A DNA stretch of 64,000 nt, from positions 826,400 to 890,399 of the forward strand of contig BFEA01000149.1 in NCBI GenBank assembly GCA_003427395.1, read 5' to 3'. This DNA comes from Chara braunii. Its lineage: Eukaryota; Streptophyta; Charophyceae; Charales; Characeae. The notes beneath the pieces are model-generated. The model saw only the letters and a program-made list of their open reading frames with translations, was not told the DNA's origin and did not search any database. This document shows, piece after piece, positions 45,098 through 55,740 of this stretch (positions are counted from its first letter, which is position 1; each line of letters starts with the position of its first letter). Both the position numbers and the translations under genes were made by a program.

Positions 45098-45700
45098 CTG
45101 TTGTCGGGCGGCTACAATGCTACGCCGCCCTTTACTTCCTTTCAGAGGGCAAGCGACGACAACTCCACTCGACAGTATTCTACCTGGCCGGGCTTCATCA
45201 ACCATGAGACGGGCCAACACTGGGACCGACAGGGTTACCAACAATTACCGACCATGCGGTGGGACGACACGGCGAAGAACGGGGCGGCGGTGACCGTGCT
45301 CGACGTTATTTCACGTTACTGGGACACACCGACCGTGAGGCTGGCCGACACTGCAATCAAGGAACCTACTTTATCCGGCCGCGACTCACCGACCATGACG
45401 CAGGCCGGCACTGCGGGCAAGAGACCCATTGGGCCGGTTGAGTCTTCCTCCGAAGGGGCGGTCCCGCCAGGACGCGGGGTCCGGCTAGGCCAATTGAATG
45501 AGGGGTCCAGTTTTTCCTAAGAACGACACCACGGCTGCATGGCGACCGTCTAGGCCCGGGCAGGCCTGAGACAGGCTCGGGACTAGCCATGGTACCAGGC
45601 CGCTGCAGAGGGCCTAGTTCCCTACGAGAAGGCCTTTTCCGCCAGTGGCCTTTCGGAGGCCCAATCAGGCCCGGGCGCAGGCACGGTACCGAGGCGCTGC

Positions 45701-46006
45701 AAGTGTTCCGCAGCCTCGGTGCACCGGAGGCCGTGGCACACACACACGCACTTGTGGGAAGGGCCCGGCGGAGNNNNNNNNNNNNNNNNNNNNNNNNNNN
45801 NNNNNNNNNNNNNNNNNNNNNNNNNNNNNNNNNNNNNNNNNNNNNNNNNNNNNNNNNNNNNNNNNNNNNNNNNNNNNNNNNNNNNNNNNNNNNNNNNNNN
45901 NNNNNNNNNNNNNNNNNNNNNNNNNNNNNNNNNAAGTGTTCCGCAGCCTCGGTGCACCGGAGGCCGTGGCACACACACACGCACTTGTGGGAAGGGCCCG
46001 GCGGAG
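45701..46006 (+). repeat. 73-bp tandem repeat with gap, 3' LTR
   Basis: Units at 45701-45773 and 45934-46006 flank the 160-N gap. The larger gap suggests a different unit number from the 5' LTR, although gap sizes are only estimates. Confidence 0.9.
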
Positions 46007-46385
46007 TACTTAAGCCCAACCGGGCACATGCATGGGGCATTCGGGACATGCAAGAGCTGGAGGCGCACAACTGGCGCATGGGACTTCTCACATGCAGGGA
46101 CAGGCGCACGAGAGTCGAGGCGCACGGCACAAGCGCAGGGGAGACTGGCGTACGAGGGGACTGGACACGTGAGCCACCAGGACATTCGGCGCTTGCACCG
46201 TTGCACGAACGGAGGCGCACGAGAACTTCAGGCGCACAAGAGGAAGGCTGGGGGGAGTTGGAGGAGATGCACGAGCTCGGAGACGGACGAAGGCGGTAGG
46301 GGGCGGAACACACAGGCTACTTGCGTGCGAGCGGACGGGCAGACAGGGGGATCCGCGCCGTTGCCTAGAGCCACTGGCCTGCAGG

Positions 46386-46712
46386 TGCGCGCCCGCGCAG
46401 TTGCACGGAACTCACCCGCGCACAGGCGCACGTCTGCGCAGTTGCGCGGAGATCACCCACGCTCAAGCGCACATCCGCACAGTGGCGCGGAGCACGTCCG
46501 CGCACAGGCGCACATTCACGGAGTTGCGCGGAGCTCACCCGCGCACAGGCGCACATTCGCGCAGTTGCGCGGAGCTCACCCGCGCACATGCGCACGTCTG
46601 CGCAGTCGCGCAGAGCTCATCCACGCTCTAGCGCACATCCGTGCAGTGGCGCGGAGCGCGTCCGCGCACGGGCGCGCATCCGTGCAGTTGCGCGGAACTT
46701 ACTTGCCCACCT
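46386..46712 (+). repeat. 41-bp CG-rich array (8 units), 3' LTR
   Basis: The same array as at 30638, one unit shorter. Individual units can be paired between the LTRs, which places the missing unit in the middle of the array. Confidence 0.88.
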
Positions 46713-47359
46713 TCCCGTGCATTCGCGCGCACTCGTACACTACACGCGCACTCACTCGTGCATTCGCGCACACTCGTGCACGCAGGGGCGCACATTCGCG
46801 CGTCATCGCGCGTACAGGGAGTCATATGCGGGAAGACCCGCGCACTACCGCAGGTACGGGGAGACTATTGCGCGGAAGTTTGCACACTATAGCACGCACG
46901 GGGAGCCGCTGGTTTGAGACTTGCGCATCGCTGCGCGCATGGAGAGGCTACCGCGGGGAGGCCCGCTTACCATCACGTGCGCCCGGACCACCTGCGAGGG
47001 AGAGAAGGGGGTCGCGCATCGTTGCGCTTACACTCAAGGATTGGAGGAGGTCTGCCGGGGAGATATGGTCGACTGCGCGCTACTCGGGACGTGTGACTGA
47101 GCAGGTTCCTCAGGCACATCCAGGAGCCGTGATATTCACAAGGCGGCATCTTTGGGCACGCTCTGCTTGCCAGGCCGAACTATCCTCTTAGCTGAGCATG
47201 GAACATCTATCGAAGCGAGCTCCGGGATACTAATTGGGGCATCGGGTTGTACCAGGCACTAGGATGGGCGCGTTTCCGAACAGGCCCTCCTAAAGGGGGG
47301 GTACAATCTCCGGCTGGAGAGGACACCCTCAGAACGACGATTCGGAGGGTGGAAAGGTA

Positions 47360-48235
47360 CTCATTTGGGGGAGGTGTGCTCTACCAAGGAACACTTTGCC
47401 GAAGGGGGGCACCATACCGAAGGGGACATTTTACCGAGTGGATACCTCACCGAACGGACATTTTTACCGAGTGGGCATTCTACCAAGGGTGCACATTACC
47501 GGGCGGACACTTACCGAACGGGCATTTACCGGGCGGATTCTTTTATCGGGCGGACTCGTTTACTGAGAGGATACGTTTTACCAAACGGGTACTTCGTCGT
47601 GCGAAGACTTTACCGTGCGGGTACTTTACCGAGTGGGTCACCAAGCGTACATTTTACCGAGCGGACACTCCACCGAAGGGGCACATTACCGAGCGGACAC
47701 ATTTACCAAGTGGTTACATTTACCGAGAGGGTACATTTCACCGAGCGGGTACTTCGCCGCGCGAAGACTTTACTGCGCGGATACTTTACCGAGCCGATAT
47801 TCCAAGCGGACACTCTACCGAAGGGGCACATTACCGGGCGGACACTTACCGAACGGGCTTTACCGGGCGGATTCTTTTACTGAGCGGACTCAATTTTTTG
47901 AGCGGACATATTTACCGAGCAGGATACGTTTACCGAGAGGATACATTTCACCGAGCAGGTACTTCGCCGTACGAAGACTTTACCGTGCGGGTACTTTACC
48001 GAGTGGGTATTTCAACGAGCGGACATTTTCACCGAAGGAACACTATCCCAAAGAGGTACTTTTTGTGAAGTGGGCTTTCCGAAGGGGTACTTTCGGGAAG
48101 TGGGCTTTCCGAACGGGTACGTCCGAAGGGGGCTTCTCGAGAGGGGTACTTTCGTGAAGCGGGCCTTCCGAAGGGGTACGTCCAAAGGGGACTTCTTGAG
48201 CGGGTACTTTCGTGAAGCAGGCTTTCCGAAGTGGT
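47360..48235 (+). repeat. TACCGAGCGG minisatellite, 3' LTR
   Basis: Degenerate 18-20-bp units as in the 5' LTR, with local unit losses (e.g. near 47640 and 47860). Confidence 0.85.
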
Positions 48236-48701
48236 ACACCCGAACTATGGTCACGGTGGATCTGGAGCTTTGGCCTCGATGGGCGAGGGAGGCTACGTCA
48301 GACACTGAGAGCTCTGGCACAGTCCCTTGGGATCGACGGGCACGATATAGGCGACACCCAATCGAGAGGAGGATTAGGCGACGTTTGATGACTAGGTCTG
48401 TAGGGACTCAAACGGATTTTCCAGACACAGGAGTGAGGTGTACGGTTGAGGCCGGAACGAGTGTCTCACACCCCATTGTTTTGGATTGAATGCAACTACT
48501 TCTATTATTTCTGCCAGACAGTGTCTCATGAGTTCCTTCTCGCATTGGTCACGATCGGCTACGGTACTTGTATTTGTTGATGTGGACTGACATGTTTTGT
48601 GCAGGTTACAGGAGCCCCGACCGACCCTATCGCGGGTGACAGACGTGGCGCGAGACATAGGGTTCAGACGGCGTGCCACCATACCCCTTTACCAGTCGAC
48701 A

Positions 48702-48705
48702 ACGT
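48702..48705. repeat. Gypsy target-site duplication, right (ACGT)
   Basis: Matches 29390-29393. Only 4 bp are shared, and ACGT is palindromic, so it is weaker evidence than a 5-bp duplication would be. Confidence 0.7.
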
Positions 48706-49640
48706 GTCCAACGAAAAAATCAGGTGATGAAGAGCAACGAAGGGCATGGAAGGTATGTTCCGCCCCGGACTATAAGTGAGGGGTCACCGACAGGCTCGGT
48801 GTTTTTGTTTTGCTACGTGGCAAGTGAGGGGTAAAGTGAAGCCACGGTCCGTTAGTCCTTATTGTTCAGTCTTTTTTTTTATGGCCAAGAGAGTGGCCAC
48901 GTGATGGCTGAGTTGCCTCCGGGCCGATAAGGGAGGGGTGAAGTTTTGGGGGAGACAGACACATCATGATGAGAGTTCGGTTTATATGCTTCGATCCATA
49001 GTTTTGTGGGATGTTTGATGTCTTTCGTGGCGTGAGTGACCTTCGTTTTTTCATTTTGATCTCGTTCTTTAGGGAGGTAGCTTCAAGATAGTAACTCGAT
49101 TTTGATTTTCAGATGATTTTAAATTCAAGTTTTGATTCTAATCTCATGACAGATAGCTTTAGGTTTTCAATTCGAATTTGATTGAAGACAGCGGGCTCAT
49201 GAATGATTTCAAAATTGTCCGAATAATTCTCGATTTGATTTTTTCATATTGATGATCGTAAAACAGAGTTTCGTTTCTGATCTCGAATAATGTTTTCTAA
49301 TTTTTTAGATTCTCAATGAACTCGTGAAGAATAATCCACGTACCTGATTCAAGACAGTGGGCTCATGAATGATCTCAAAATTTTCCGAATAATCCTCGAT
49401 TTGTTCATTTCATATTGACCATCGTAAATCAGAGCTTCGTCTCTGATCTTGAATAATGATTTATAACCTTCTGGATTTTCAATGGTCTCGTGAATTTGCT
49501 TTGTTTTTCTTGATGTTTCAACTCGCGTGAGAGTGGAATTTTTAATTTGTCGTGTTTCCCTATTATCTTGAATTCGATATCTGATTCGACATTAGAGTTT
49601 ATCTGTTTGGGGGATCTTCAAAAAGTAGGTCATAATTGAG
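48706..49640. other. AT-rich region with tandem duplication
   Basis: No gene seen. A block of about 150-165 bp is duplicated: GGGCTCATGAATGATTTC at about 49192 and GGGCTCATGAATGATCTC at about 49359, each followed by a CGAATAAT-CTCGATTTG stretch. Confidence 0.55.
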
Positions 49641-50339
49641 TCTCAGGCTGCAATACCGTAAGATTTGGGCTCATAGGTGCTGATTGAACTCGCTCCTTCA
49701 AGGTTGAGCCCCACCCTGCGAGGGTTATACAAGTTGGGAGGTGTGATCCTTAAGAGGGTGCGGGTGGTTTGTGGGTTTGTTCTCTTTCGGGCCAAGCTGA
49801 TTTGGGATGGATCAGCTAAGGCGGTTGGGAGAGAGGACAAAGGGTTGATGCTGGCTTCAGCAAGGTGAAAGGTTGCGAGGTGTTTCACTTGGGGGGGGTG
49901 CGACATGAGGGAAGGCTGATCTGTGGGGGCATACTCTAGGAGGTATTGTATGTTGTTGAGGGAGCAGGAGTGATTTAGGGGGCTGCTCTGAACTGGGGTT
50001 GCAAGGTGAGGGGGCACCTTCCAGCGAAGGCAGTGAAAGGGTAGGAAGTCGTTTTGTGGAGGGGGGGGGGCTAAGCCGCTCGGTTCTTGTGAGCCTTTAC
50101 CTTCAGCTGAGATGGGAATAGGCGCAGGAATTTCCATGGGGAAAGAAGAAGTTCCCTTCCGTGAGTTCCGTCCTTTTTTTTTGTGGGATTAATATGCCTT
50201 ATATGACTACTCGATTTTCATAACCTTCTGATTTCTGAGTTGCTTGCCTACGTTTTATAAGTTAGGTGTTTCGAGGAGGTGTGGTGCTGCACTTATAAGG
50301 GTGAGGGTGTTCACCTGATTTCTATCATTTCTCTTCTTG

Positions 50340-50600
50340 CGAACTATGGGTGGAGGAGGTCGGCTCATCGTAAGAGGAGGAATGTGTTGAGGAAGGTGTG
50401 TGGTTGTGTTTGCTGTTCTCATCCCGCACACTATGTGGTGGAGGAGGTCGGCTTGTCGAGGGATGAAGAAGAGTAGGGGGTTGAGAGAAGTTGTTTTTTT
50501 TTATTGTTGCTGGCTCGTAAAATTCACTCAAAAAGTTTTTTTGGCAGACTATTTTTATTCTTCTTCTTCAAAGTATGTGGTGGAGGAGGTCGGCTCGTCG
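50340..50600 (+). repeat. GGAGGAGGTCGGCTC short repeat
   Basis: GTGGAGGAGGTCGGCTCATC (about 50350), GTGGAGGAGGTCGGCTTGTC (about 50436) and GTGGAGGAGGTCGGCTCGTC (about 50580), each near GTGTGGTT/TATGTGGT. Irregular spacing of about 85-145 bp. Confidence 0.7.
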
Positions 50601-50631
50601 AAGAAAGACGAATAGTTGAAGTCTGTTTCAT

Positions 50632-50635
<4 letters not shown>

Positions 50636-50668
<33 letters not shown>
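50636..50668. repeat. (TA)16 microsatellite
   Basis: Simple TA repeat of about 33 bp. Confidence 0.9.
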
Positions 50669-50669
<1 letters not shown>

Positions 50670-51508
50670 GGCTGATTGGGTCTTAAGAATGTTTTTGGAC
50701 TCCGAGGATTCCTAGCAACTCTTCTTAGGTGGCTTCAATGCTGTTTTACTCAGTGACCTGCGGTTGTTCGATGCCAGAACGACGCTGGTCAATAATGGGG
50801 TGTTGCCCTGTGACCTGTTGATGCAGGAGCGTGAGGCCTGGGGATGCTTTGGGGTGGGCATCCCACGGGACAACTAAGGGTTGCTGCTGGGACGACGCTG
50901 GTAGGAGCTGGGGTGAGTTATGTTGCCCTGTAACCCAGCAAGATGTGGGGGTGTGAGACCTGGAAGAGCTCGGCAGCGAGTAGGACAGTGTTGGAGTGCT
51001 CTGGAAAGGTTTGTCAGGGATTCCAAGGGTTTTTGAGCAATTGTAGGACATATGAGGTTTATTCCCATGTTTTTCGTACTGCTCAAACGTTTTCTCAAGA
51101 GGCCGAGGTGAGTTGGAGAAGGAGAAGGTGGGATATTACGCGTCCTACTAGTAAGGGAGCTAGCTGGTAGGGCGGGAACAGGGTACAGCAGCAGCAGAGA
51201 TGGTGGCTCTGCTGCAGTAAGTCTTGCCGGAGTGAGGTACAGGGGACAGATTGGGGGTGTTTGAGTCTTTTGGGTGAGTGGGAGAAATAGATGGTGGGAT
51301 ATCAAGCGTCCTACTAGTGCGGGGGCTAGCTGGTAGGATGGAAATAGCGTACAACAGCAACGGAGATGGTGGCTCTGTTGCAGTAAGTTTTGCCGGAGTG
51401 AGGTAAAACAGGATTGATGGGGGGCTCCTGAGTTGTTTTCTGAATTTTATCCAACTCTGAAGTTTGTCGTAGTAATTTCTTAAGTAGCTCCAGTTTTTCT
51501 TAGCCTAA

Positions 51509-51973
51509 GGGTCTCCTTAGACACTCCTAAAAGTGCCTGTTTTTAGGATTGTGTCTTGGTTGCACGCAATCCTAAATCCAATTTTGAGATCGAAAATGTG
51601 AAAACGGCGTTAGGACGAGTCCTAAAGGATTTAGGATTCCCCAGGCAAAACCGTCCTAAATTTTCCAGTAGCCCCCGACCTACTGAAAAAATTAGGATTC
51701 CCGCATTTCACGGGCTCGTTGCGTCGCGCGCATGGCACCGTCGACACGGAGTTGCTGGTGCAGAAGCGGTCCGTCGGGTCAGTAGTCGGACATCGGAGGT
51801 TTTCTGCAGGTCGATACGGGCAACGGCCACGAACGGTAGCCGTTGGCGGGGATTGGACGGGCTAAAAGATGATTTTTAGGATTGCGTGTAATGACGCCGC
51901 ACAAAATCCTAAAAATCCTTCAGGACTCATCCTAAAAAAATTAGGATTCTTTTAGGAGTGTCTAACAAGACCC
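51509..51973. mobile_element. PIF/Harbinger-like MITE, 465 bp
   Basis: Inverted ends of 25 bp with two mismatches, starting GGGTCT and containing TTAGACACTCCTAAAAG. TAA flanks both sides (51506-51508 and 51974-51976). Internal AGGATT/AATCCT words are also inverted. Removing it restores R1 as in copy A, which gives an empty-site proof. GGG-type ends with TAA/TTA duplication are typical of Tourist/PIF-Harbinger MITEs. No transposase inside. Confidence 0.93.
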
Positions 51974-52021
51974 TAAGCCGGGTAATGGCCCCGGTATCTC
52001 AATTTTTTTTAAATTCGATGT

Positions 52022-52312
52022 AAAAAAAAAAAAAAAAAACTTTTTGAATCTTTTTCTTCTGAGCGGCCTACCACCACCACCTTTTAGAGGCAAAGAGTGT
52101 AAGTCATGAAAATAACCTGTACCGCATTTTTCGGAGGCTGGGCGCCGCCGGACCAAAAATGGCTCGCGGTGCCAGCCAAAACAAACGGAAAAAGATCGCG
52201 CTCGCAGTTCTTCTCCGCCTTAGCACAAAGAGGTTTGGAGGTAGTGGTGGGTGGTTTAATCAAAGATTAGTTCTTTGTTGAGCAGCCTACAACCCTGGGA
52301 AGACCAACGAAC
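52022..52312. other. A-run and MITE3-like fragments
   Basis: Poly(A) at 52022-52039, then CCTACCACCACCACC at about 52067 and GGTAGTGGTGGGTGGTTTAA at about 52240, which resemble outward ends of MITE3. A GGCTGGGCGCCGCC / GGTGCCAGCC pair lies between. No gene. Confidence 0.45.
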
Positions 52313-52423
52313 CTACCTTCTTCTCCCAAATAAAACGTACGGTCATTATAGCTAAATCTAGACTGAAAGATGCCTCAAATACAGCTATAACGACTATACG
52401 TTGTATTTGGGGGTAGAAGATAG
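52313..52423. mobile_element. MITE2 copy
   Basis: Inverted ends CTACCTTCTTCTCCCAAATA and the complement of GTATTTGGGGGTAGAAGATAG, with ATTATAGCT / AGCTATAACGA inner pairing. Same family as 54305 and 55744. Confidence 0.6.
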
Positions 52424-53170
52424 CTCAGTTTGTCCACCCATGAACTGTTGAAATACAGACCTGAGCTCAAATCCACATGGAGCTAGATGCCTGAAATAAA
52501 GCAATGATTCTGCGAAGACCCCGGGCTTTAATGATGCCGTCTAGGACGTTGGCCCTTTTTAGGTCAGAAAATCTAGAGATGGATGAAACTTTACCATCAG
52601 CAACTTCAAAAGTACCCCTGCGGACATGTCTGAAATTGCATCCCAACCTGTTCTTGTGCCACGTAATACCTACCATTTCCTTTGCAGGTCAGATTTATGC
52701 ACCTGGTCGGTCTTCGCCATGCAGGTACATTCTGACAACAGGAACTTTCTGGTGTCGAATAATCAAATTGCACGAGGAACGGTGGGTGGCAGGGGTGGTG
52801 GGGGAGGCAAAGAGGGCAAGGAGAGGGGACCTATGAGGGCATTTTCATTATTTGAACATATATGTGCAGTCAGGACCAAACAGAACTTTTTCCTGTTCTT
52901 TTTGTTTTTTTGTTGAACAACCTGAGGTAGTGCTAGGGGTGCTGATACAGAACTTTTTTGAAAAATAAAGAAAATTGTTTTGTTAGACTTTGCTGGGAAC
53001 AGGGGCCTGGATCCACTAGCGAGGTATTCTACTTCGTGGTTGACGTTTTCGATCAGGTGCGGCTGGGGGTGACAGACGCGAACCGCACATCTCACTTTGC
53101 AAAGAAGGGTTTTTTGTGGGGTTTCCCGGCCTCGTACCGTCCAGGTTTTCTTTTGCAATGAAAAGTTCTA
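52424..53170. other. no gene recognised
   Basis: Short plus frames at 52504-52916 have no domain. Purine-rich GGTGGGGGAGGCAAAGAGGG near 52795. Nothing else supported. Confidence 0.4.
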
Positions 53171-53179
53171 TTGTTCTCC

Positions 53180-53208
53180 AAAAAAAAAAAAAAAAAAAAA
53201 AAAAAAAC

Positions 53209-53264
<56 letters not shown>

Positions 53265-53640
53265 CGGCCAGACGTATGGAATCCATACTACTGTGGAAGC
53301 GCCCGTGAACCGCGGGCATTGATAAGTCCCATCTGTGTGGTTGGGTAAGAGTACCAGCCGGGGTTACGTGCTGACTACAGAGCGAAGTGTACGAGAATTG
53401 CCGTGTCCGTGGATGTTGTGTGTGGTGTGTGTTGAGTTGGACACTACAGCCTTGCAGGGGTGGGCTGGATATCACGACCCGTACGACTCCATTTTTGAAC
53501 ACCGTGTCCTGGCTGTAGTGGTTAAGAGACTTGGCTCTTGAGGCCGACGTCGCCGGTTCGAATCTGTGTTTGCACGGAGGAGAACTTAGGCCCACACGTA
53601 CGGAATCCATACTATTACTGATGTAGTATACAGTGGTACC
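53180..53640. mobile_element. SINE-like region: poly(A) and tRNA-like head
   Basis: A long A tract (53180-53260, two C inside) ends a plus-strand retroposon of unknown body. After it, ATGGAATCCATACTA (about 53277) recurs as CGGAATCCATACTA (about 53600), and between them lies a tRNA-like module at 53507-53580. The two near-repeats could be an old target duplication. Confidence 0.45.
53507..53580 (+). repeat. tRNA-like SINE module, copy 4
   Basis: TGGCTGTAGTGGTTAAGAGA (A-box-like) and CGCCGGTTCGAATC (B box) with about 30 nt between. The T stem pairs poorly. More likely a SINE head than a tRNA. Confidence 0.5.
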
Positions 53641-53860
53641 CATGAGAAAGCACCTACCAACGAACTAGCTGCTACTGGAATTTTTTTATTGATATTAATC
53701 ATTGACGTTGGTCTCTATTTCCAGACTTTTGGAGGGGGGGCCGTTTTCGAGACTCCGCACGTTGCTGTTTACGCCTTGCCGTAGTACAAAAAAAAATTAA
53801 AAAATTGCGGGCAGTTGCTATTGCTCCGTCAGACATGGCGGTTTTATTGCAGTGGGACGT

Positions 53861-53953
53861 TGCACATGCATTTGGACTCTTCCTCGGCACAGTTCGTTCA
53901 TATTTTTTGATTCGTCCAAAGGAACCTCCTGAAAGCATCCAAATGCATGTGCA
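53861..53953. repeat. inverted repeat, 16-bp arms
   Basis: TGCACATGCATTTGGA (53861-53876) and its exact reverse complement (53938-53953) with a 61-nt spacer. Possibly a small foldback element. Confidence 0.75.
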
Positions 53954-54304
53954 GTAATGCCTGGTGGAGCCAGGACCGTAGACAGGGTATGCAGCCCCAG
54001 CATTTTTGTTTGATTCGTTTTAAAACCACTTAAAAACCATTAAAAATTACAAAAATGCTGTCACACAAATACCTGGGTAGTGGGTCCAGACCCCAGGGCC
54101 CAGGAAACAGAACATGGAATTCAAAAACAAAAATACAAAAACAAAAAAAAAGAACAGAAAATCAGAACTTGGAAAGCTGAGCATATTCAGAGAAGTGAAA
54201 CATCCTTACACAGATAGGGGAAACCATCGCACGCATTCTGAATAATGAGCTAAACGTTTCACAGAGTCTTCGTCAAAACCATCAGTAGATAAGACTCCTT
54301 TTCG

Positions 54305-54419
54305 CCCTATCTTCTTCACCCGAATAGAATGCCTGGTCATTATCGCTGTTAATAGTCTGAAAATTGCACCAAATGCAGCTCTTATGACCAGGGGCGTTCC
54401 ATTCCGGTGAAGATGGTAG
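54305..54419. mobile_element. MITE2 copy
   Basis: Left end CCTATCTTCTTCACCCGAAT, right end complement of TTCCGGTGAAGATGGTAG, inner CCTGGTCATTAT / CTTATGACCAGG pairing. About 115 bp. Confidence 0.7.
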
Positions 54420-54565
54420 TGAAAAAGAAAGAAAAGAAAAAGAACCAAAGAACAACATGAGGAAACCAGTGGGGTGAGGTTCCGCTTACACAGATTCTGC
54501 ACTTCCTACCAGGGACCACACCTATCAACCATCACAAACAGGGAATTCTGGTAAGTGGGAGCTTT

Positions 54566-54697
54566 GGGGCCTGGCTTCACTACTAACCACATGGCATTGC
54601 AGAGAGGACAAAAAAATATGCCAATATGGTGGTGTATCTTCCCATGCTCTAGGGGCAGATTCATTCTCATTTTGCACAGTTGCTGAATAGTGCCTCC
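54566..54697. mobile_element. MITE1 copy 3, 3-bp target duplication
   Basis: Starts GGGGCCTGGCTTCACTACTA and carries the reversed interior AGATTCATTCTCATTTTGCA. TTT flanks both ends (54563-54565 and 54698-54700). Orientation is opposite to the copy at 17159. The right end is diverged. Confidence 0.65.
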
Positions 54698-55014
54698 TTT
54701 AAAACTGAGAAAAAAATGATAATAATAATAATAAAAAAAGCTCCTATGAGAGAAAGGAAGGGGGAGTGGGGGGTGAGGGCTTAGCTGGCCTGTCAAACAC
54801 ACTTTGTTTACCCCCCCCCTCCTCCCCCCCAACAAAAAAAAAAAAGGAGGGAGCACATCTTGACAGCACTTGTCAGCTTCTCCTCGAGTGGTTGTCAGCT
54901 CAATCAGTCCTTTGAAAACTCAAGGAGGAAATGCTACTGGGAGGAAGGAACTCATCATGGGAGAAAAGCCACTTTGTAGAGAAAAGTAAGGTCGGTAGGG
55001 AACCCCCAAAGGTC

Positions 55015-55024
55015 AATCCTCTCA

Positions 55025-55060
<36 letters not shown>

Positions 55061-55068
55061 TCTCACTA
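55015..55068 (+). mobile_element. poly(A)-only insertion with 13-bp duplication
   Basis: AATCCTCTCACTA stands at 55015-55027 and 55056-55068. Between the copies there is only A (55028-55055). This looks like a target-primed event in which nothing but the poly(A) of an RNA was copied. Confidence 0.85.
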
Positions 55069-55082
55069 TATTCAGCGGCGNC

Positions 55083-55152
55083 AGCGGCGTAGCTCAGTTG
55101 GTTAGGCACGCAAGTGGCATTCAGGAGGTCGTGCGTTCAAGCCCCATGAACG
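55083..55152 (+). repeat. tRNA-like module, copy 5
   Basis: GGCGTAGCTCAGTTGGTTAGGCAC (A box and D arm) and GTCGTGCGTTCAAGCCCC (B box). The T stem has one mismatch but the acceptor stem does not close convincingly. It could be a decayed tRNA gene or a SINE head. Confidence 0.5.
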
Positions 55153-55544
55153 CCTGCGGCGCACTTAGTGCCAATGGACTGTGATAATCCTCTGGATACC
55201 CGGGATCGGTATTAGCGGGGTCTATGACCAGCACGGGTGTGAGTCCGAGTATGAGTGGGAGAGTGTTTGCCATAGCCTCTGCTGCTACTCGATGAGGGGT
55301 GCGGGACGATGAGAAAGGGTGGCGCAGCTACTGGCAAATGCTCGGGCTTTGCGTTAGCCGGAACCCCACGGGCTGCCCCACCCCATCTCTGACTACCGCT
55401 GTTGGGGCAGGGGGCAACATGAATTACCTCATTTGCGAGGCCCTATGCTTGCAGAGGCCCAACACTTGTTACCTTCACTACCTCTTTTTGTTGTTTTGAA
55501 ACTACACTTGTTCTTCTCTCATTTGTGTGTGTACAAAGTCCATA

Positions 55545-55660
55545 CTGAGGTTATCCTCTCCGAAGAAGGAGCCACACTAGATCACTGCTTACTGGACTGC
55601 CCAGTGGAGGCCCACATATAGCACTGGTGGGATACAGCCTGGCACTGCCTTACGTAGTTA
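55545..55660 (+). pseudogene. LINE-F zinc-domain fragment
   Basis: ATLDHCLLDCPVEAHI, a TAG where Trp is expected, then HWWDTAWH. This is the second half of the zf-RVT zinc site. The first half of such a site follows downstream at 55679, so the order is reversed relative to an intact LINE; two fragments are juxtaposed. Confidence 0.7.
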
Positions 55661-55740
55661 CGCATATACCCACCTCCCATGGGGCCCTCCAGTGGCAGAT
55701 CCTACACAGATGCTTCCCGGCACCAGACTGGATTGTTTAA

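Larger units (their letters stand above)
29394..48701 (+). mobile_element. 19.3-kb Ty3/Gypsy-type LTR retrotransposon
   Basis: Two direct LTRs of about 3.6 kb, both starting TGTCGGGCGG and ending GTCGACA, enclose an internal region with a tRNA-Asp primer binding site, about 4.9 kb of extra reading frames, gag-pro, RT/RNase H, integrase and a G-run polypurine tract, all on the plus strand. Integrase after RNase H marks the Ty3/Gypsy type. A 4-bp duplication (ACGT) flanks it. Frames are broken and the LTRs differ by a few percent by eye, so it is non-autonomous and not recent. Confidence 0.93.
45102..48701 (+). repeat. 3' LTR of the Gypsy element
   Basis: 3600 bp including a 160-N gap at 45774-45933. 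It matches the 5' LTR over its whole length with scattered transitions and small indels. The last 25 bp are more diverged between the LTRs than the rest but both end GTCGACA. Confidence 0.93.
49641..52005 (-). repeat. dispersed repeat R1, copy B (interrupted)
   Basis: The reverse complement begins GAGATACCGGGGCCATTACC at about 52002 and continues, after removal of a MITE at 51509-51973, into GGCTAAGAAAAACTGGAGCT, which matches copy A at 1287-1340. Two ACTGCAGCAGAGCCACCATC-type blocks follow, as in copy A. A 164-codon proline-rich minus frame (49643-50137) resembles a broken one in copy A. Element class unknown. Confidence 0.65.

Noticed and set aside
53092-53643. Phe- or Lys-run proteins over poly(A)/poly(T)
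   Set aside because: Homopolymer read-through; no supporting flanking domain.
55083-55152. Functional tRNA gene
   Set aside because: Acceptor stem does not close and the T stem has a mismatch. Called tRNA-like instead.
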